Assembly (NCBI RefSeq): GCF_003384035.1
Contig: NZ_QQAK01000013.1
Span: forward strand, 1-64,000
Direction of reading: 5' to 3'
From: Sporosarcina sp. BI001-red
GTDB lineage: Bacteria > Bacillota > Bacilli > Bacillales_A > Planococcaceae
DNA length: 64,000 nt
Shown: in pieces, positions 18,006 to 27,829 of the stretch
Layout of the letters: each line of letters begins with the position of its first letter
Numbering within the stretch: the first letter of the stretch is position 1
Program-made: the position numbers and the translations under genes
Notes under the pieces: generated by a model
The model's database searches: none
What the model saw: only the letters and a program-made list of their open reading frames with translations
What the model was told of the DNA's origin: nothing

Positions 18006-18188
18006 ACTCTTATCCCGAGTCGGCGGAGGGACAGGCCCTATGATGCCCGGCAACCTGCATGGACGTCCTTGTCTATGAAAAGGTGCCAAACCTGAAGCAG
18101 GGGGAAACCCTGGACGATAAGAGTGAAAGGTGCCTATGAAACTCATGCCTTTCCTCATGTATGCAATACGTGAGTGGAGGGCTTTTTC
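18006..18188 (+). promoter_or_regulatory. SAM-I (S-box) riboswitch with terminator
   Basis: The aptamer (18006-18124) is closed by CTCTTAT/ATAAGAG and contains the hallmark GGAGGGACAGGCCC and GATGCCCGGCAACC, plus GGTGCCAAACC. A terminator hairpin (18147-18180) with a T run follows, preceded by sequence able to form an antiterminator with it. SAM binding should stop transcription before metK. About 130 bases of untranslated leader without recognised features separate it from the gene. Confidence 0.95.
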
Positions 18189-18318
18189 TATTGTTTGCCT
18201 TTATCCTTGTGAACGTTGAACGTCGCTTCTCTTCAGGCGCGGGACGAAAACTGGGAAAACGAGAGTACCGTATCACGAGTTCGCTGTAAGGAAACTTGCG
18301 GCTGAAGGAGGAAATCAT

Positions 18319-19524
18319 ATGACAAATCGACGACTGTTTACATCTGAGTCGGTAACAGAAGGCCATCCTGATAAGATGTGCGACCAAATTTCGGATGCGA
18401 TTCTGGATGCGATTATTGAGGAAGATCCAAATGCACGCGTTGCGTGTGAAACAACCATTACAACTGGATTGGTTCTCGTAATCGGTGAAATTACAACGAC
18501 TACATATGTCGATATTCCGAAAGTGGTTCGAGAAACCGTAAAGGAAATTGGTTATGTACGAGCGAAATACGGGTTCGATTACGAAACGTCTTCCGTCCTC
18601 ACATCTATTGATGAACAATCGCCTGACATCGCAGCAAGTGTCGATCGTGCACTTGAAGCACGCGAAGGCTTGATGGATGATGAAGAACTAGAAGCTATTG
18701 GAGCTGGCGACCAAGGACTCATGTTTGGATATGCATGCAACGAAACAGAGGAATTGATGCCTTTACCAATCAGCCTTGCACACAAACTCTCTCGTCAACT
18801 AACGAAAGTACGGAAAGACGAGACACTCGACTACTTACGTCCAGATGGAAAAACACAAGTAACGATTGAATATAATGAACAAAACGAACCGATCCGTGTA
18901 GATACCATTGTCATTTCTACGCAACATCACCCAGAAGTAACACTTGAGCAATTACAGCGTGAAGTGAAACAGCATGTGATTGACACGGTTGTACCAAAGA
19001 ACTTGCTGGATGATGAAACTAAATACTTCATCAACCCATCAGGGCGCTTTGTCATCGGTGGTCCTCAAGGGGATGCGGGTCTTACAGGACGTAAAATCAT
19101 CGTCGACACGTATGGCGGTTATGCACGTCATGGTGGTGGAGCGTTCTCTGGTAAAGATGCAACGAAAGTGGATCGCTCGGCATCTTATGCAGCACGTTAC
19201 GTAGCGAAGAACATTGTCGCTGCCGGTCTTGCGGATCGCTGTGAAGTACAGCTAGCATACGCAATCGGTGTAGCTAAGCCTGTTTCGATTTCTGTGGATA
19301 CATTTGGTACAAGTGATGTTTCTGAAAGTCGTCTTGTTGAGCTTGTCAGAAACCATTTCGATCTGCGCCCTGCGGGGATTATTAAGATGCTCGACCTACG
19401 TCGTCCGATTTATAAGCAGACAGCTGCTTATGGTCACTTCGGCAGGACGGATATCGATCTACCTTGGGAACGTACAGACAAGGCTTCTGCATTGAAAGAA
19501 GAAGTTTCTCAACTTAAAGGATAA
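18319..19524 (+). CDS. metK: S-adenosylmethionine synthetase
   Basis: MetK makes S-adenosylmethionine from methionine and ATP in the cytosol. The 401 residues include [16 protein letters not shown], the hexapeptide GAGDQG with MFGYA and the P-loop-like [16 protein letters not shown]. Length is standard. GAAGGAGG precedes ATG. The S-box leader gives feedback control by its own product. It is divergent from pckA, as in B. subtilis. Confidence 0.98.
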   Translation: MTNRRLFTSESVTEGHPDKMCDQISDAILDAIIEEDPNARVACETTITTGLVLVIGEITTTTYVDIPKVVRETVKEIGYVRAKYGFDYETSSVLTSIDEQSPDIAASVDRALEAREGLMDDEELEAIGAGDQGLMFGYACNETEELMPLPISLAHKLSRQLTKVRKDETLDYLRPDGKTQVTIEYNEQNEPIRVDTIVISTQHHPEVTLEQLQREVKQHVIDTVVPKNLLDDETKYFINPSGRFVIGGPQGDAGLTGRKIIVDTYGGYARHGGGAFSGKDATKVDRSASYAARYVAKNIVAAGLADRCEVQLAYAIGVAKPVSISVDTFGTSDVSESRLVELVRNHFDLRPAGIIKMLDLRRPIYKQTAAYGHFGRTDIDLPWERTDKASALKEEVSQLKG

Positions 19525-19527
19525 GCA

Positions 19528-19567
19528 CAAAAAAGCAAGGGAGCTGATTTAGCGCCCTTGCTTTTCC
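19528..19567. terminator. Bidirectional terminator between metK and the ytoA-type gene
   Basis: AAGCAAGGG pairs with CCCTTGCTT, with A/T runs on both sides. Confidence 0.9.
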
Positions 19568-19578
19568 TATTTGACACC

Positions 19579-20091
19579 TTAGTTTTGATGTTGTTTGTAA
19601 TGCTTACCTTTTTCCACGTAGCTTTCGACGATTCTAGCCATATCGGCCCTGTCTTCGTCTGTTACTTCACGAACGACTTTTGCGGGGGATCCGAGTGCTA
19701 ACATTCCGGGTGGAATAACTTTACCTGGGGGAACTAAACTGCCTGCCCCTACAAATGCACCTTCTCCGACTACTGCACCATCGAGAATAATTGAACCCAT
19801 TCCGACAAGCGCTCCTTTTTTTATCGTACAGCTATGTAACGTAACCTTATGACCAATTGTGACGTCATCTTCTATGACTAACGGGTTGTTAGGACTTTGA
19901 TGGAGACAAGATAAATCCTGAATGCTGACGCGTTTACCTATCCGGGTGGGTGCAACGTCTCCACGGATGACGGTACTGAACCAAACTGAAGAATCAGTGC
20001 CAATTGTGACATCCCCACTGATAATAGCGAAATCGGCTATAAAAACGGTTTCATCGATGTCTGGCCAAACATCCTTATACGGAACAATCAT
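19579..20091 (-). CDS. ytoA: Gamma-carbonic anhydrase-like hexapeptide-repeat protein (YtoA-like)
   Basis: The 170-residue protein is a left-handed beta-helix with repeated [IVL]-G-x4 turns and a C-terminal helix. It keeps the metal ligand region IRGDVAPTRIG, and His residues in DLSCLHQS, IGHKV and LHSC at the positions used by gamma-class anhydrases. Activity is unproven in YtoA proteins. ATG at 20091 has AAGGAGGG in front and gives MIVPYKD; the longer frame from 20115 has no ribosome site. Confidence 0.85.
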   Translation of the reverse strand: MIVPYKDVWPDIDETVFIADFAIISGDVTIGTDSSVWFSTVIRGDVAPTRIGKRVSIQDLSCLHQSPNNPLVIEDDVTIGHKVTLHSCTIKKGALVGMGSIILDGAVVGEGAFVGAGSLVPPGKVIPPGMLALGSPAKVVREVTDEDRADMARIVESYVEKGKHYKQHQN

Positions 20092-20196
20092 GAAAGTGCC
20101 CTCCTTGTTGTGCATTGATGTATAATAATCCTATCAAAGTTTTAGGACTTGTACAAAAAGGAGCTTAAAGCAGTAGGATGAATGGAGGGAAGCGCT

Positions 20197-20991
20197 ATGT
20201 GGAAATGGGAAGCAGACGGACAAGCAAAAGCAGTCATTGTCATTGTACATAACGCGTACGAAGACCATCAGCGGTATGCATGGCTAACTCAACGATTAAG
20301 AATTTCGGGATTTGACGTCATTACAGGAGATTTACCTGGTCACGGTCCGGATGATAAAGGCAAACCTCACGATGAGACATTCGAGTCCTATGTAGAGTTT
20401 GCAAAAAAGATGATCGATGCAGGGTTAAAAGAAAGTGTTCCCGTCATCGTCTTAGCGCATGGATTAGGTGCTACAGTTATGATCCATTTACTTCAGAGAC
20501 AACGTATTGAATGCGCAGGTCTTATCATCAGTTCACCTTGGCTTTCACTGATCCACCATCCACCTAAGTTTTCATCGATGTTGACACGACTAGCATCTTC
20601 TATGAAATTAGATCATGGAGTCACTTATGACATGCTAACGAAAAACCCAGAAGAGCTTCCTAAAACTCGTATCGCATCCGACGTAAGATCGATTGTAACT
20701 GGGCGTTGGTACAAAGAACTCACATCGTTCATGAAAAGCACTCTTCAGACAGAGAAATCGATACAGGATGTACCGATGCTTGTTCAAACTGGTGGAGAGG
20801 ATCGAATGACAGATACAGGTGAGACGAAGAAGTGGATGAAACGTCAAAAACTAAGTGAATTTCAGTATAAAGAATGGCGGCATTTATATCATGACATCTA
20901 CCATGAACCAGAACGTGATGAGGTCTTTTTATATACAAAATCGTTCATAGACAATGTATTACGTTCACTTGGATATGTGATTGAAAATTGA
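20197..20991 (+). CDS. ytpA: YtpA-like alpha/beta hydrolase lacking the catalytic serine
   Basis: The 264-residue protein aligns by eye with B. subtilis YtpA, a lysophospholipase-type enzyme linked to bacilysocin: MWKWEADG start, DLPGHG and the C-terminal RHLYHDIYHEPER with the His. The nucleophile elbow, normally GHSMGG, reads AHGLGA here, so Gly replaces Ser; the oxyanion region HGASEH is HNAYEDH. The Asp in TGGEDRMTD is kept. It may be a pseudoenzyme. ATG at 20197 has TGGAGGG upstream. The signal peptidase gene follows 17 bases later. Confidence 0.8.
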   Translation: MWKWEADGQAKAVIVIVHNAYEDHQRYAWLTQRLRISGFDVITGDLPGHGPDDKGKPHDETFESYVEFAKKMIDAGLKESVPVIVLAHGLGATVMIHLLQRQRIECAGLIISSPWLSLIHHPPKFSSMLTRLASSMKLDHGVTYDMLTKNPEELPKTRIASDVRSIVTGRWYKELTSFMKSTLQTEKSIQDVPMLVQTGGEDRMTDTGETKKWMKRQKLSEFQYKEWRHLYHDIYHEPERDEVFLYTKSFIDNVLRSLGYVIEN

Positions 20992-21008
20992 TAAACGGAG
21001 GGTCAACT

Positions 21009-21536
21009 ATGGAAGCAGAGTCAAAGAAAGAGTTTTGGTCATGGGGGAAATCCCTGATTGTCGCAGTTCTTATAGCATTTATCGTTAGACAGTTCTTATT
21101 TACACCCGTCATAGTTTCAGGAGAGTCAATGGAGCCGACATACCACGATCATAATCGAGTTGTCATTTCAAAAATTTCAACACTTGAGCACTTTGACAAA
21201 ATTGTTTTTCATGCGCCGAACGCTGATGAAGACTACATTAAGCGGGTAATTGGTTTGCCAGGTGATACAATCACAATGGAAAATGATGAACTTACTATTA
21301 ATGGGAAAAAATACAAAGAATCTTATTTGGATTCAAACAAAGCTGCACTTCCTGAAGGACAGAAATTGACACAGGACTTCGAAGTAAGTGTTCCCGAAGG
21401 TCAACTGTTCGTTATGGGAGATAACCGTGCAAACAGTATGGACAGCCGGATTTTTGGAAGTATTGAAGAGGACTCTGTCGTTGGGAAAGTGAAGTTCCGT
21501 TTTTATCCTTTTAATGAAATCGGGAATCCGAAGTGA
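21009..21536 (+). CDS. Type I signal peptidase
   Basis: This membrane serine protease removes signal peptides. The 175 residues have one N-terminal membrane anchor (about 15-35), the nucleophile Ser40 in VSGESMEPTY, the general base Lys78 in DYIKRVIGLPGD and GDNRANSMDSR. It is a short Sip-type Gram-positive form. ATG at 21009 follows CGGAGGG. It lies in one transcription unit with the YtpA-like gene. Bacilli usually have several paralogues, so I give no symbol. Confidence 0.94.
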   Translation: MEAESKKEFWSWGKSLIVAVLIAFIVRQFLFTPVIVSGESMEPTYHDHNRVVISKISTLEHFDKIVFHAPNADEDYIKRVIGLPGDTITMENDELTINGKKYKESYLDSNKAALPEGQKLTQDFEVSVPEGQLFVMGDNRANSMDSRIFGSIEEDSVVGKVKFRFYPFNEIGNPK

Positions 21537-21628
21537 GCGGTTGTCTTGAACAGGTAAATTTCACCTGACTACGTCTGATGTTTTTGAGACATGCTATCGA
21601 TAGACACCTTAGATGAGGAGTGATAGCC

Positions 21629-21808
21629 ATGTCAGAAAAACAAACAGCCAAAGAACAACGAGCTATTCAACAACCAGGGAGTATGGCTGGAACGGAGTAC
21701 ACCGATGATCAGCGCCGAACCAATGAAGTCGCGTCGACTGCATATACGGGAAGTGTTAAAAAGAAAGTCGATTTGCAAAATGATCGTCTGGAAACAGGTG
21801 GCTTTTAG
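21629..21808 (+). CDS. Small hydrophilic protein, 59 residues
   Basis: MSEKQTAKEQRAIQQ starts at ATG 21629 after GAGGAG. The protein is highly charged, without membrane segments or Cys. It resembles the many small hydrophilic stress- or spore-associated proteins of Bacillales, but I do not recognise the family. A terminator follows. Confidence 0.65.
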   Translation: MSEKQTAKEQRAIQQPGSMAGTEYTDDQRRTNEVASTAYTGSVKKKVDLQNDRLETGGF

Positions 21809-21830
21809 TATTATTACAAATCATCTACTA

Positions 21831-21861
21831 AACCTCTGCAGAATTTATGCGGAGGTTTTTT
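21831..21861 (+). terminator. Terminator after the 59-residue protein gene
   Basis: AACCTCTGCA pairs with ATGCGGAGGTT (one G-T pair) and six T follow. Confidence 0.85.
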
Positions 21862-21931
21862 ACTTCGATCTAGTCTTCATGAACCTCATTTTATGATAAA
21901 TTTAAAGGAACGTATTCTTAAGGGAGATTTG

Positions 21932-24079
21932 ATGTGGATGGAAGATTTTTTTGATCGTAAAAAAAGACAACTGAATATCCAATTGAACGATGTACAAAAA
22001 CAAGCGGTTGTAACAACAGAAGGTCCTTTACTACTTCTTGCATGCCCAGGCTCTGGTAAGACAACGACCATCATTATGCGCATCGGTTATTTAATAGAAG
22101 AACTTGGTGCCAAACCAAGACGTATCAAAGCGATTACGTTCAGTAAAGCCTCAGCAAGGGACATGCAAAAACGATTCTCTATGTTGTTTACGGACTTACC
22201 AACTGCGGATTTTTCCACGATTCACAGTTTAGCCTTTACGATTTCTAAAAAGTGGCTAGCCAAGCAAGGTCGCCAATTTACGTTGCTGGAAGGATACCCG
22301 AAACAAAATGCATTGAAAGCTGCATGCCGTCATGTATTGAAAGAAAATGCGACGGAAGATCAGCTAAATACGCTTTCCACTTATATCAGTCTCATGAAGA
22401 ACCAAATGATTGTTACTGAAAAATGGTCGGAAAAAGATGAACCATTCGAACAAGCAGCAAAAATCGCACGCCATTATGAATTTGTAAAGAATGAGTCTGT
22501 CGAAACTACACTGCTTGACTTTGACGATCTGTTATTAGCAGCTGAACAAGCTATGCGAACCGATGAAGAGCTCGGAGCGGAATTCCAATCCAAATATGAC
22601 TATATCTTAACTGATGAGAGTCAGGATACGTCGCTCGTCCAGCACAAAATTGTGGAGCATTTAACAGCGATGCATGGAAATCTCTGTGTCGTTGCAGATG
22701 ATGACCAATCGATCTATGGATGGAGAGGCGCGGATCCGGATTATTTAATGGACTTCAAGCTCGTATATCCGGAAGCCAAGCTTTTATATATGGAACAAAA
22801 CTATCGATCTTCGTCTGAAATCGTGACAGCATCAGCTGAATTCATTAAACGAAACAAAAATCGTTGGGACAAGGAGATGCATACGGAAAACGGTACAAAA
22901 GGAGCGATCCAGTTACGACGATTAAATAATCCAAAGCAGCAACTGGAGTATGTGACGTACGAACTTCTTGCTGAAGAGGATTTAAGTGAAGTGGCGATTC
23001 TGTTCCGGAATAATGCATCCTCTACCGTTTTTGTGAACGAACTCCATCGTAGGGGGATTCCATTTTACATGAAAGATGCGGATGATAAGTTTTTTTCCCA
23101 TTGGGTCGTACAAGATATTCTCAATTTCATGAGGCTTAGTTTCAATCTGGAGCGAAAAGATATTTTTGCGAAGGTTGCTGGGAAAATGCAGTTATTTGTA
23201 TCGAAGTCGTCGTTACAACAGTTTGAACGGAGTACGATTGAAGGGAATGTGTTTGAAGCATTCCAAGAGATGGCGGTGTTAAAAGACAGCCAAGTGAGGA
23301 AGCTCGAAGCGTATAGCGATGTGTACAAAAAGATACCTGAGATGAGACCGGCTCAAATTATCCGCATGATTCGCTACGAACTCGGATACGAAGAAAGTCT
23401 AGTGAGCATGTCTACGAAGTTCGGCTACCGCTCGGATAGTTTAAAAGGCATTTTAGAGACGTTAGAAGGCATTGCCGAACAGACGAGGACAATGATCGAG
23501 TTTGCAGAACAGCTGAAAACTCTTGAAGAAGCTGTGCAAGAAGCAAAACAAGAGCCTGTTGAACAAGCCGTTACGCTTTCGACTTTCCATAGTGCGAAAG
23601 GATTGGAGTTTAAACGGGTGTTTATGATCGACCTCGTCAAAGGGACTATCCCTTCTGAAGAAGACCTTACAGATCCTCAAATGTTGGAAGAAGCAAGGCG
23701 ATTGTTTTATGTAGGCATGACACGAGCGAAACAACGGCTAGAATTGCTGTCGTACTCTTCTGAGGACGGTAAGTCGAAGGAAGATTCTAAGTTTGTGAAC
23801 GAAGTGAGAGGGATTTTGTTGCCGAAGCGCAAAGATTCTTCAAAACAAGCGAGTAGCTTGGCAAAAAAGGCACCAAAATCGGTTGCAATTAATCCAAATG
23901 GAATTGGAGATCTAAAACGGTTAACAACGGGTACACTTGTTAAACATCGTGTTTTTGGTAAAGGAGAAATCATCGAAGTGAGCACGGAGTCCATCGAAAT
24001 CCGATTTGCTTCAGCTACGAAGCGATTGGCATTACAACCTGTCCTTGAAAAGCGAATGTTGGAGGTGGCAGAGCTATGA
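21932..24079 (+). CDS. UvrD/PcrA-family superfamily 1A DNA helicase
   Basis: The 715-residue ATP-dependent helicase has motif I ACPGSGKTTT, motif Ia/Ib region TFSKASARDM, motif II LTDESQDTS, motif III ADDDQSIYGWRG, motif IV EQNYRSS, motif V TFHSAKGLEFK and motif VI FYVGMTRAKQRL. The C-terminal segment TGTLVKHRVFGKGEI is a tudor-like module as in PcrA/UvrD. It resembles B. subtilis YjcD more than PcrA. ATG at 21932 has AAGGGAG upstream; an in-frame ATG at 21893 has none. Its last codon overlaps the first fluoride channel gene. Confidence 0.88.
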   Translation: MWMEDFFDRKKRQLNIQLNDVQKQAVVTTEGPLLLLACPGSGKTTTIIMRIGYLIEELGAKPRRIKAITFSKASARDMQKRFSMLFTDLPTADFSTIHSLAFTISKKWLAKQGRQFTLLEGYPKQNALKAACRHVLKENATEDQLNTLSTYISLMKNQMIVTEKWSEKDEPFEQAAKIARHYEFVKNESVETTLLDFDDLLLAAEQAMRTDEELGAEFQSKYDYILTDESQDTSLVQHKIVEHLTAMHGNLCVVADDDQSIYGWRGADPDYLMDFKLVYPEAKLLYMEQNYRSSSEIVTASAEFIKRNKNRWDKEMHTENGTKGAIQLRRLNNPKQQLEYVTYELLAEEDLSEVAILFRNNASSTVFVNELHRRGIPFYMKDADDKFFSHWVVQDILNFMRLSFNLERKDIFAKVAGKMQLFVSKSSLQQFERSTIEGNVFEAFQEMAVLKDSQVRKLEAYSDVYKKIPEMRPAQIIRMIRYELGYEESLVSMSTKFGYRSDSLKGILETLEGIAEQTRTMIEFAEQLKTLEEAVQEAKQEPVEQAVTLSTFHSAKGLEFKRVFMIDLVKGTIPSEEDLTDPQMLEEARRLFYVGMTRAKQRLELLSYSSEDGKSKEDSKFVNEVRGILLPKRKDSSKQASSLAKKAPKSVAINPNGIGDLKRLTTGTLVKHRVFGKGEIIEVSTESIEIRFASATKRLALQPVLEKRMLEVAEL

Positions 24080-24450
24080 AAACAATCTTAGCGATAGGTA
24101 TAGCTGGGGCGTTTGGTGCGTTGGCACGTACACTACTTGTCATACTCGTTCCTGTTTCAGGTGGATTCCCTGTTGGAACGTTTGTCGCGAACATCGCTGG
24201 TACATTCATTTTGTGTTTTCTTGTCGAAAAAACTCTCCAATGGACCCTAGTGAACAAAACCACGTATGATGCCATAACGGTTGGATTTTTAGGTGCATTT
24301 ACTACGTTTTCTTCATTCGGTTATGAAACATTTACACTCTTGCAGACAGATATTGGAATGGCGTTCCTGTATGGAGGCAGCAGTTTAGTAATTGGATTAC
24401 TAGCGGGTGCATTTGGATTTAGCCTTGGCGGAAGGAGGCAGAACACATGA
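24076..24450 (+). CDS. crcB: Fluoride channel subunit FluC/CrcB 1
   Basis: The 124-residue protein has four membrane helices and the Fluc signature GFLGAFTTFSSFGYE with the polar-track and Phe-box residues, plus the Asn in FVANIAGTF. Fluc channels export F- as antiparallel dimers; two adjacent genes usually form a heterodimer. Its ATG overlaps the helicase stop (ATGA), and its own end overlaps the second subunit the same way. No fluoride riboswitch is visible in front. Confidence 0.95.
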   Translation: MKTILAIGIAGAFGALARTLLVILVPVSGGFPVGTFVANIAGTFILCFLVEKTLQWTLVNKTTYDAITVGFLGAFTTFSSFGYETFTLLQTDIGMAFLYGGSSLVIGLLAGAFGFSLGGRRQNT

Positions 24451-24806
24451 CATGGATCGATATAATAGCTGTTGCAGCAGGCGGTTTCATAGGGGCAATT
24501 ATTCGTTATCTTGCATCTGTAAAGTTGAACACAAATGCACAAATTCCATATGGAACGCTGCTGGTCAATATGCTTGGTTGTCTGCTCATTGGCCTTGTAT
24601 TTGGCTTAGAGCTGTCTACGCCCTTAACCTTTTTCCTAGTATTTGGAGTTGCGGGAGCACTGACGACGTTTTCTACTTGGTTAAAGGAAGTATTGGGGAT
24701 GGCGCGTCTTCAACAAATGGTGAAAGCCGGTGGATACATGATCGGTTCGGTCATTTTGGGCATTGTATTTGTATACGCAGGCTATATTAGCGGATCGTTT
24801 TTCTAG
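24447..24806 (+). CDS. crcB: Fluoride channel subunit FluC/CrcB 2
   Basis: The 119 residues give four membrane helices with LLVNMLGC and GVAGALTTFSTWLKE, the second half of a Fluc heterodimer. It overlaps the first subunit by four bases. Divergence between the two copies fits opposite membrane orientation. Confidence 0.95.
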   Translation: MTWIDIIAVAAGGFIGAIIRYLASVKLNTNAQIPYGTLLVNMLGCLLIGLVFGLELSTPLTFFLVFGVAGALTTFSTWLKEVLGMARLQQMVKAGGYMIGSVILGIVFVYAGYISGSFF

Positions 24807-24813
24807 TGTAACA

Positions 24814-24838
24814 GTTTAATAAGCATCTGTTCGGGAAT
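24814..24838 (+). promoter_or_regulatory. Sigma-B promoter of the catalase gene
   Basis: GTTTAA (24814-24819), 13 bases, GGGAAT (24833-24838) fits the sigma-B consensus GTTTAA-N12-15-GGGWAW at every position. B. subtilis katE, a catalase of this large type, is a classical sigma-B gene. Confidence 0.8.
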
Positions 24839-24877
24839 AGACTTGTGACTGATATTCTTGAATGGAGGCGGATAACC

Positions 24878-26917
24878 GTGCATAACGAAAATGAAACTCA
24901 AAACAAAAAACACCGTCAACTTGAGACTTTTAGAACAGAAGACAAAAACAAATCTTTAACAACGAACCAAGGTCTTAAAGTATCTGAGGATGAACATTCG
25001 TTAAAATCCGGCAATCGCGGTCCTACACTTATGGAAGACTTCCATTTTCGTGAAAAAATGACGCATTTTGACCATGAGCGGATTCCAGAACGGGTTGTCC
25101 ATGCAAGAGGGTATGCAGCTCATGGAGAATTTGAATTATATGAATCAATGAGTGCATATACAAAAGCAGATTTCTTACAAACACCTGGCAAGAAAACACC
25201 TCTTTTTACACGATTTTCAACAGTGGCAGGCAGCAAGGGTTCTGCAGAAACAGTGCGGGATGTTCGCGGATTTGCAGTGAAGTTCTATACAGACGAAGGG
25301 AATTATGACTTAGTTGGAAACAATATGCCGGTTTTCTTTATACAGGATGCCATTAAGTTTCCGGATTTAGTTCACGCTGTTAAACCAGAGCCTCATAACG
25401 AAATGCCGCAAGCCGCTTCCGCCCATGATACATTTTGGGACTTTGTTGCCAATAACCAAGAGTCTGCACATATGATTATGTGGCATATGTCTGACCGTGC
25501 AATTCCCCGCAGCTTACGCATGATGGAAGGTTTCGGGGTACATACTTACCGTTTTGTGAACGCAGAAGGAAAATCACATTTCGTGAAATTCCACTGGAAA
25601 CCGAAATTAGGCGTAAATTCGCTCGTTTGGGATGAAGCCCAGAAAATCAGTGGAAAAGATCCTGATTTCCATAGAAGAGACTTATGGGAAGCAATCGAAA
25701 ATGGGGACTTTGCTGAATGGGAACTCGGGGTTCAACTCATTGAGGAATCGCAGGAATTTGATTTCGACTTCGACATTCTCGATCCTACTAAACTCTGGCC
25801 GGAAGAAGACATTCCTGTAAAGATCATCGGAAAAATGACATTGAACCGAAATGTAGATAATGTCTTCTCGGAAACTGAACAAGTAGCCTTCCACCCAGGC
25901 CATGTAGTGCCGGGAATAGACTTCTCAAATGATCCATTATTGCAAGGCCGCCTATTTTCGTACACAGATACACAACTAATCCGTTTAGGTGGACCGAACT
26001 TCCATGAGTTGCCGATAAATCGTCCTGTTTGCCCATTCCATAATAATCAGAGAGATGGTTATGGACGTCAGACGATCAATACAGGCCAGGTAGCCTATCA
26101 CAAAAATTCATTAGCTGATAATACACCATCAACTTCAACAGAAGAAGAGGGCGGATACGTTCATTATCAAGAGAAAGTGGATGGACGCAAAGTCGCAGCT
26201 CGCAGTGATTCCTTCAAAGATCATTTCTCTCAAGCGAAATTGTTCTGGAACAGTATGTCGATTGTAGAGAAGAAGCATATTATCGATGCGTTCAGCTTTG
26301 AAGTTGGTAAAGTGAAAAACAAGGACATTCGCCAGCAAGTGGTGGACATGTTCGGTCACGTTGATAATGGATTGGCTTCTGCTGTTGCTCATGCTGTAGG
26401 TGTACACGCACCAAATGCTAGTGAAGAAAGCACGGTTACGAAAAGTTCACCTGCATTGAGCCAAGAGCACAAAGCGAAGTTGCCAGACACGCGAAACGTT
26501 GGTGTACTCATTGGTAACCAATTCGATGATTCTGAAGTGGAAACAATCGTAGAAGCGTGTTTGAATGCAGGGATGAACGTAGACTTGATTAGCGAAAAGT
26601 ATGGCACAGTTACTGGTGTCAGCGGGTTGGAAGCAGACGTGGATGAAACGTTCTTGACCATGCATGCTGTCTTATATGACGCAATTGTTGTAGCCGGGGG
26701 AGAAGCTGAAAATCCTCAAAAATTCAAAATGGACACGATTGATTTCCTCAACGAAGCATATAAACATTTTAAACCGATTGGTATTTTATCAAAAGGTAAA
26801 GTATTCGCAGATGACTCAAATGTGAAAGAGACTGCGGGTGTGATATCGGCGAAGAATACTAGTTTCGCACAAGAATTTGTAAATGCAGTGGCAGAGCACC
26901 GCCATTGGGATCGATGA
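24878..26917 (+). CDS. katE: Large-subunit catalase (KatE type)
   Basis: This monofunctional heme catalase destroys H2O2. The 679 residues hold the catalase core with the essential His in [13 protein letters not shown], Asn in the VGNNMPVFF segment and heme-ligand region [14 protein letters not shown] with Tyr, then a C-terminal flavodoxin/DJ-1-like domain ([16 protein letters not shown]) that marks clade 2 large catalases. GTG at 24878 is chosen because TGGAGG lies nine bases upstream; the frame to 24845 has no ribosome site. A perfect sigma-B promoter precedes it. Confidence 0.94.
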   Translation: MHNENETQNKKHRQLETFRTEDKNKSLTTNQGLKVSEDEHSLKSGNRGPTLMEDFHFREKMTHFDHERIPERVVHARGYAAHGEFELYESMSAYTKADFLQTPGKKTPLFTRFSTVAGSKGSAETVRDVRGFAVKFYTDEGNYDLVGNNMPVFFIQDAIKFPDLVHAVKPEPHNEMPQAASAHDTFWDFVANNQESAHMIMWHMSDRAIPRSLRMMEGFGVHTYRFVNAEGKSHFVKFHWKPKLGVNSLVWDEAQKISGKDPDFHRRDLWEAIENGDFAEWELGVQLIEESQEFDFDFDILDPTKLWPEEDIPVKIIGKMTLNRNVDNVFSETEQVAFHPGHVVPGIDFSNDPLLQGRLFSYTDTQLIRLGGPNFHELPINRPVCPFHNNQRDGYGRQTINTGQVAYHKNSLADNTPSTSTEEEGGYVHYQEKVDGRKVAARSDSFKDHFSQAKLFWNSMSIVEKKHIIDAFSFEVGKVKNKDIRQQVVDMFGHVDNGLASAVAHAVGVHAPNASEESTVTKSSPALSQEHKAKLPDTRNVGVLIGNQFDDSEVETIVEACLNAGMNVDLISEKYGTVTGVSGLEADVDETFLTMHAVLYDAIVVAGGEAENPQKFKMDTIDFLNEAYKHFKPIGILSKGKVFADDSNVKETAGVISAKNTSFAQEFVNAVAEHRHWDR

Positions 26918-26927
26918 AATGAGTACC

Positions 26928-26957
26928 AGCAGCTGTCCAAGAGGCAGCTGCTTTTCT
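26928..26957 (+). terminator. Terminator of the catalase gene
   Basis: AGCAGCTG pairs with CAGCTGCT around a nine-base loop, followed by TTTC and more T. Confidence 0.8.
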
Positions 26958-27016
26958 TTCGTCTAACAACCTGATAAACTAGGAAGAATGAACAAATGAG
27001 TGGGGACTGAATAATA

Positions 27017-27769
27017 ATGGCACAACGAACGAGTAAAAAAGGCAAGGGAAAAGGGAGTCTATCCGCACTGATCATAGCGGTATTGCTAGCAGGCGCGTAT
27101 TATCTTTTCTTTCAAGAGGAAGACACAGCGCCAACACGGGACGGTCTCATTCCTGTTGAATTAGTCAAAACAATTGATGGCGATACGATTAAGATTATGT
27201 ATGAAGGGAAAGAAACGAATGTCCGATATTTACTCATCGATACACCAGAGACCAATCATCCGAGACTTGGGAAGCAACCATTCGGGGAAGAAGCGAAGAG
27301 ACGGAACCAGGAATTGATGAATAGTGGAAAACTCGAGATTGAGTTCGATATCGGCCAAAAATACGATAAATACAATCGATTACTTGCTTATATTTACATA
27401 GACGGAGAAAGCGTACAAGAGAAATTATTGGCAGAAGGGCTTGCCCGCGTTGCTTATGTGTATCCACCAAACACCCGTCATCTGGATGAATATGAAAAAG
27501 TTCAAAACGTAGCGAAGAAAAAAGGTGTCGGAATTTGGACATTAGAAGATTATGCAACCGATCGTGGATTCGACAGCGACACATATCCGATAAAAGGAGA
27601 TACTTCTTCAAAAACGAATACAAAAAAGCCTGCTTCGAACACAACGGAACAGTTTGCTAATTGTACAGAGCTCCGGAAGGTATATCCAACGGGGGTAAAA
27701 AAAGGTCACCCCGCCTATAGCGAGCGAATGGACGGAGATAAAGACGGAGTGGCTTGTGAACCTAGATAA
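27017..27769 (+). CDS. Membrane-anchored thermonuclease with excalibur domain
   Basis: The 250-residue protein has a basic N-terminus and one hydrophobic segment (about 15-33), a staphylococcal-nuclease domain (VKTIDGDTIK, RYLLIDTPE, EGLARVAYVYPP) and a C-terminal excalibur calcium-binding module (YSERMDGDKDGVACEP). It is probably exported and cleaves DNA and RNA outside the cell, like B. subtilis YncB-type nucleases. The catalytic Arg and Glu are in the RYLLIDTPE and GEEAKRRN regions. Confidence 0.9.
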   Translation: MAQRTSKKGKGKGSLSALIIAVLLAGAYYLFFQEEDTAPTRDGLIPVELVKTIDGDTIKIMYEGKETNVRYLLIDTPETNHPRLGKQPFGEEAKRRNQELMNSGKLEIEFDIGQKYDKYNRLLAYIYIDGESVQEKLLAEGLARVAYVYPPNTRHLDEYEKVQNVAKKKGVGIWTLEDYATDRGFDSDTYPIKGDTSSKTNTKKPASNTTEQFANCTELRKVYPTGVKKGHPAYSERMDGDKDGVACEPR

Positions 27770-27783
27770 ATATATTGGATGAC

Positions 27784-27811
27784 TTGACAAACCTTAAAGT
27801 CATGGTAAGAT
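27784..27811 (+). promoter_or_regulatory. Promoter of the T-box transcript
   Basis: TTGACA (27784-27789), 16 bases, TAAGAT (27806-27811). Confidence 0.75.
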
Positions 27812-27829
27812 TTCAATAATCATTCAAAC

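Noticed and set aside
21862..21931. Fluoride riboswitch in front of the helicase-fluC operon
   Set aside because: The gap is only about 70 bases and shows no matching pseudoknot or conserved core.
24807..24877. PerR box for the catalase gene
   Set aside because: No TTATAATNATTATAA-like palindrome is present; the sigma-B promoter accounts for the region.
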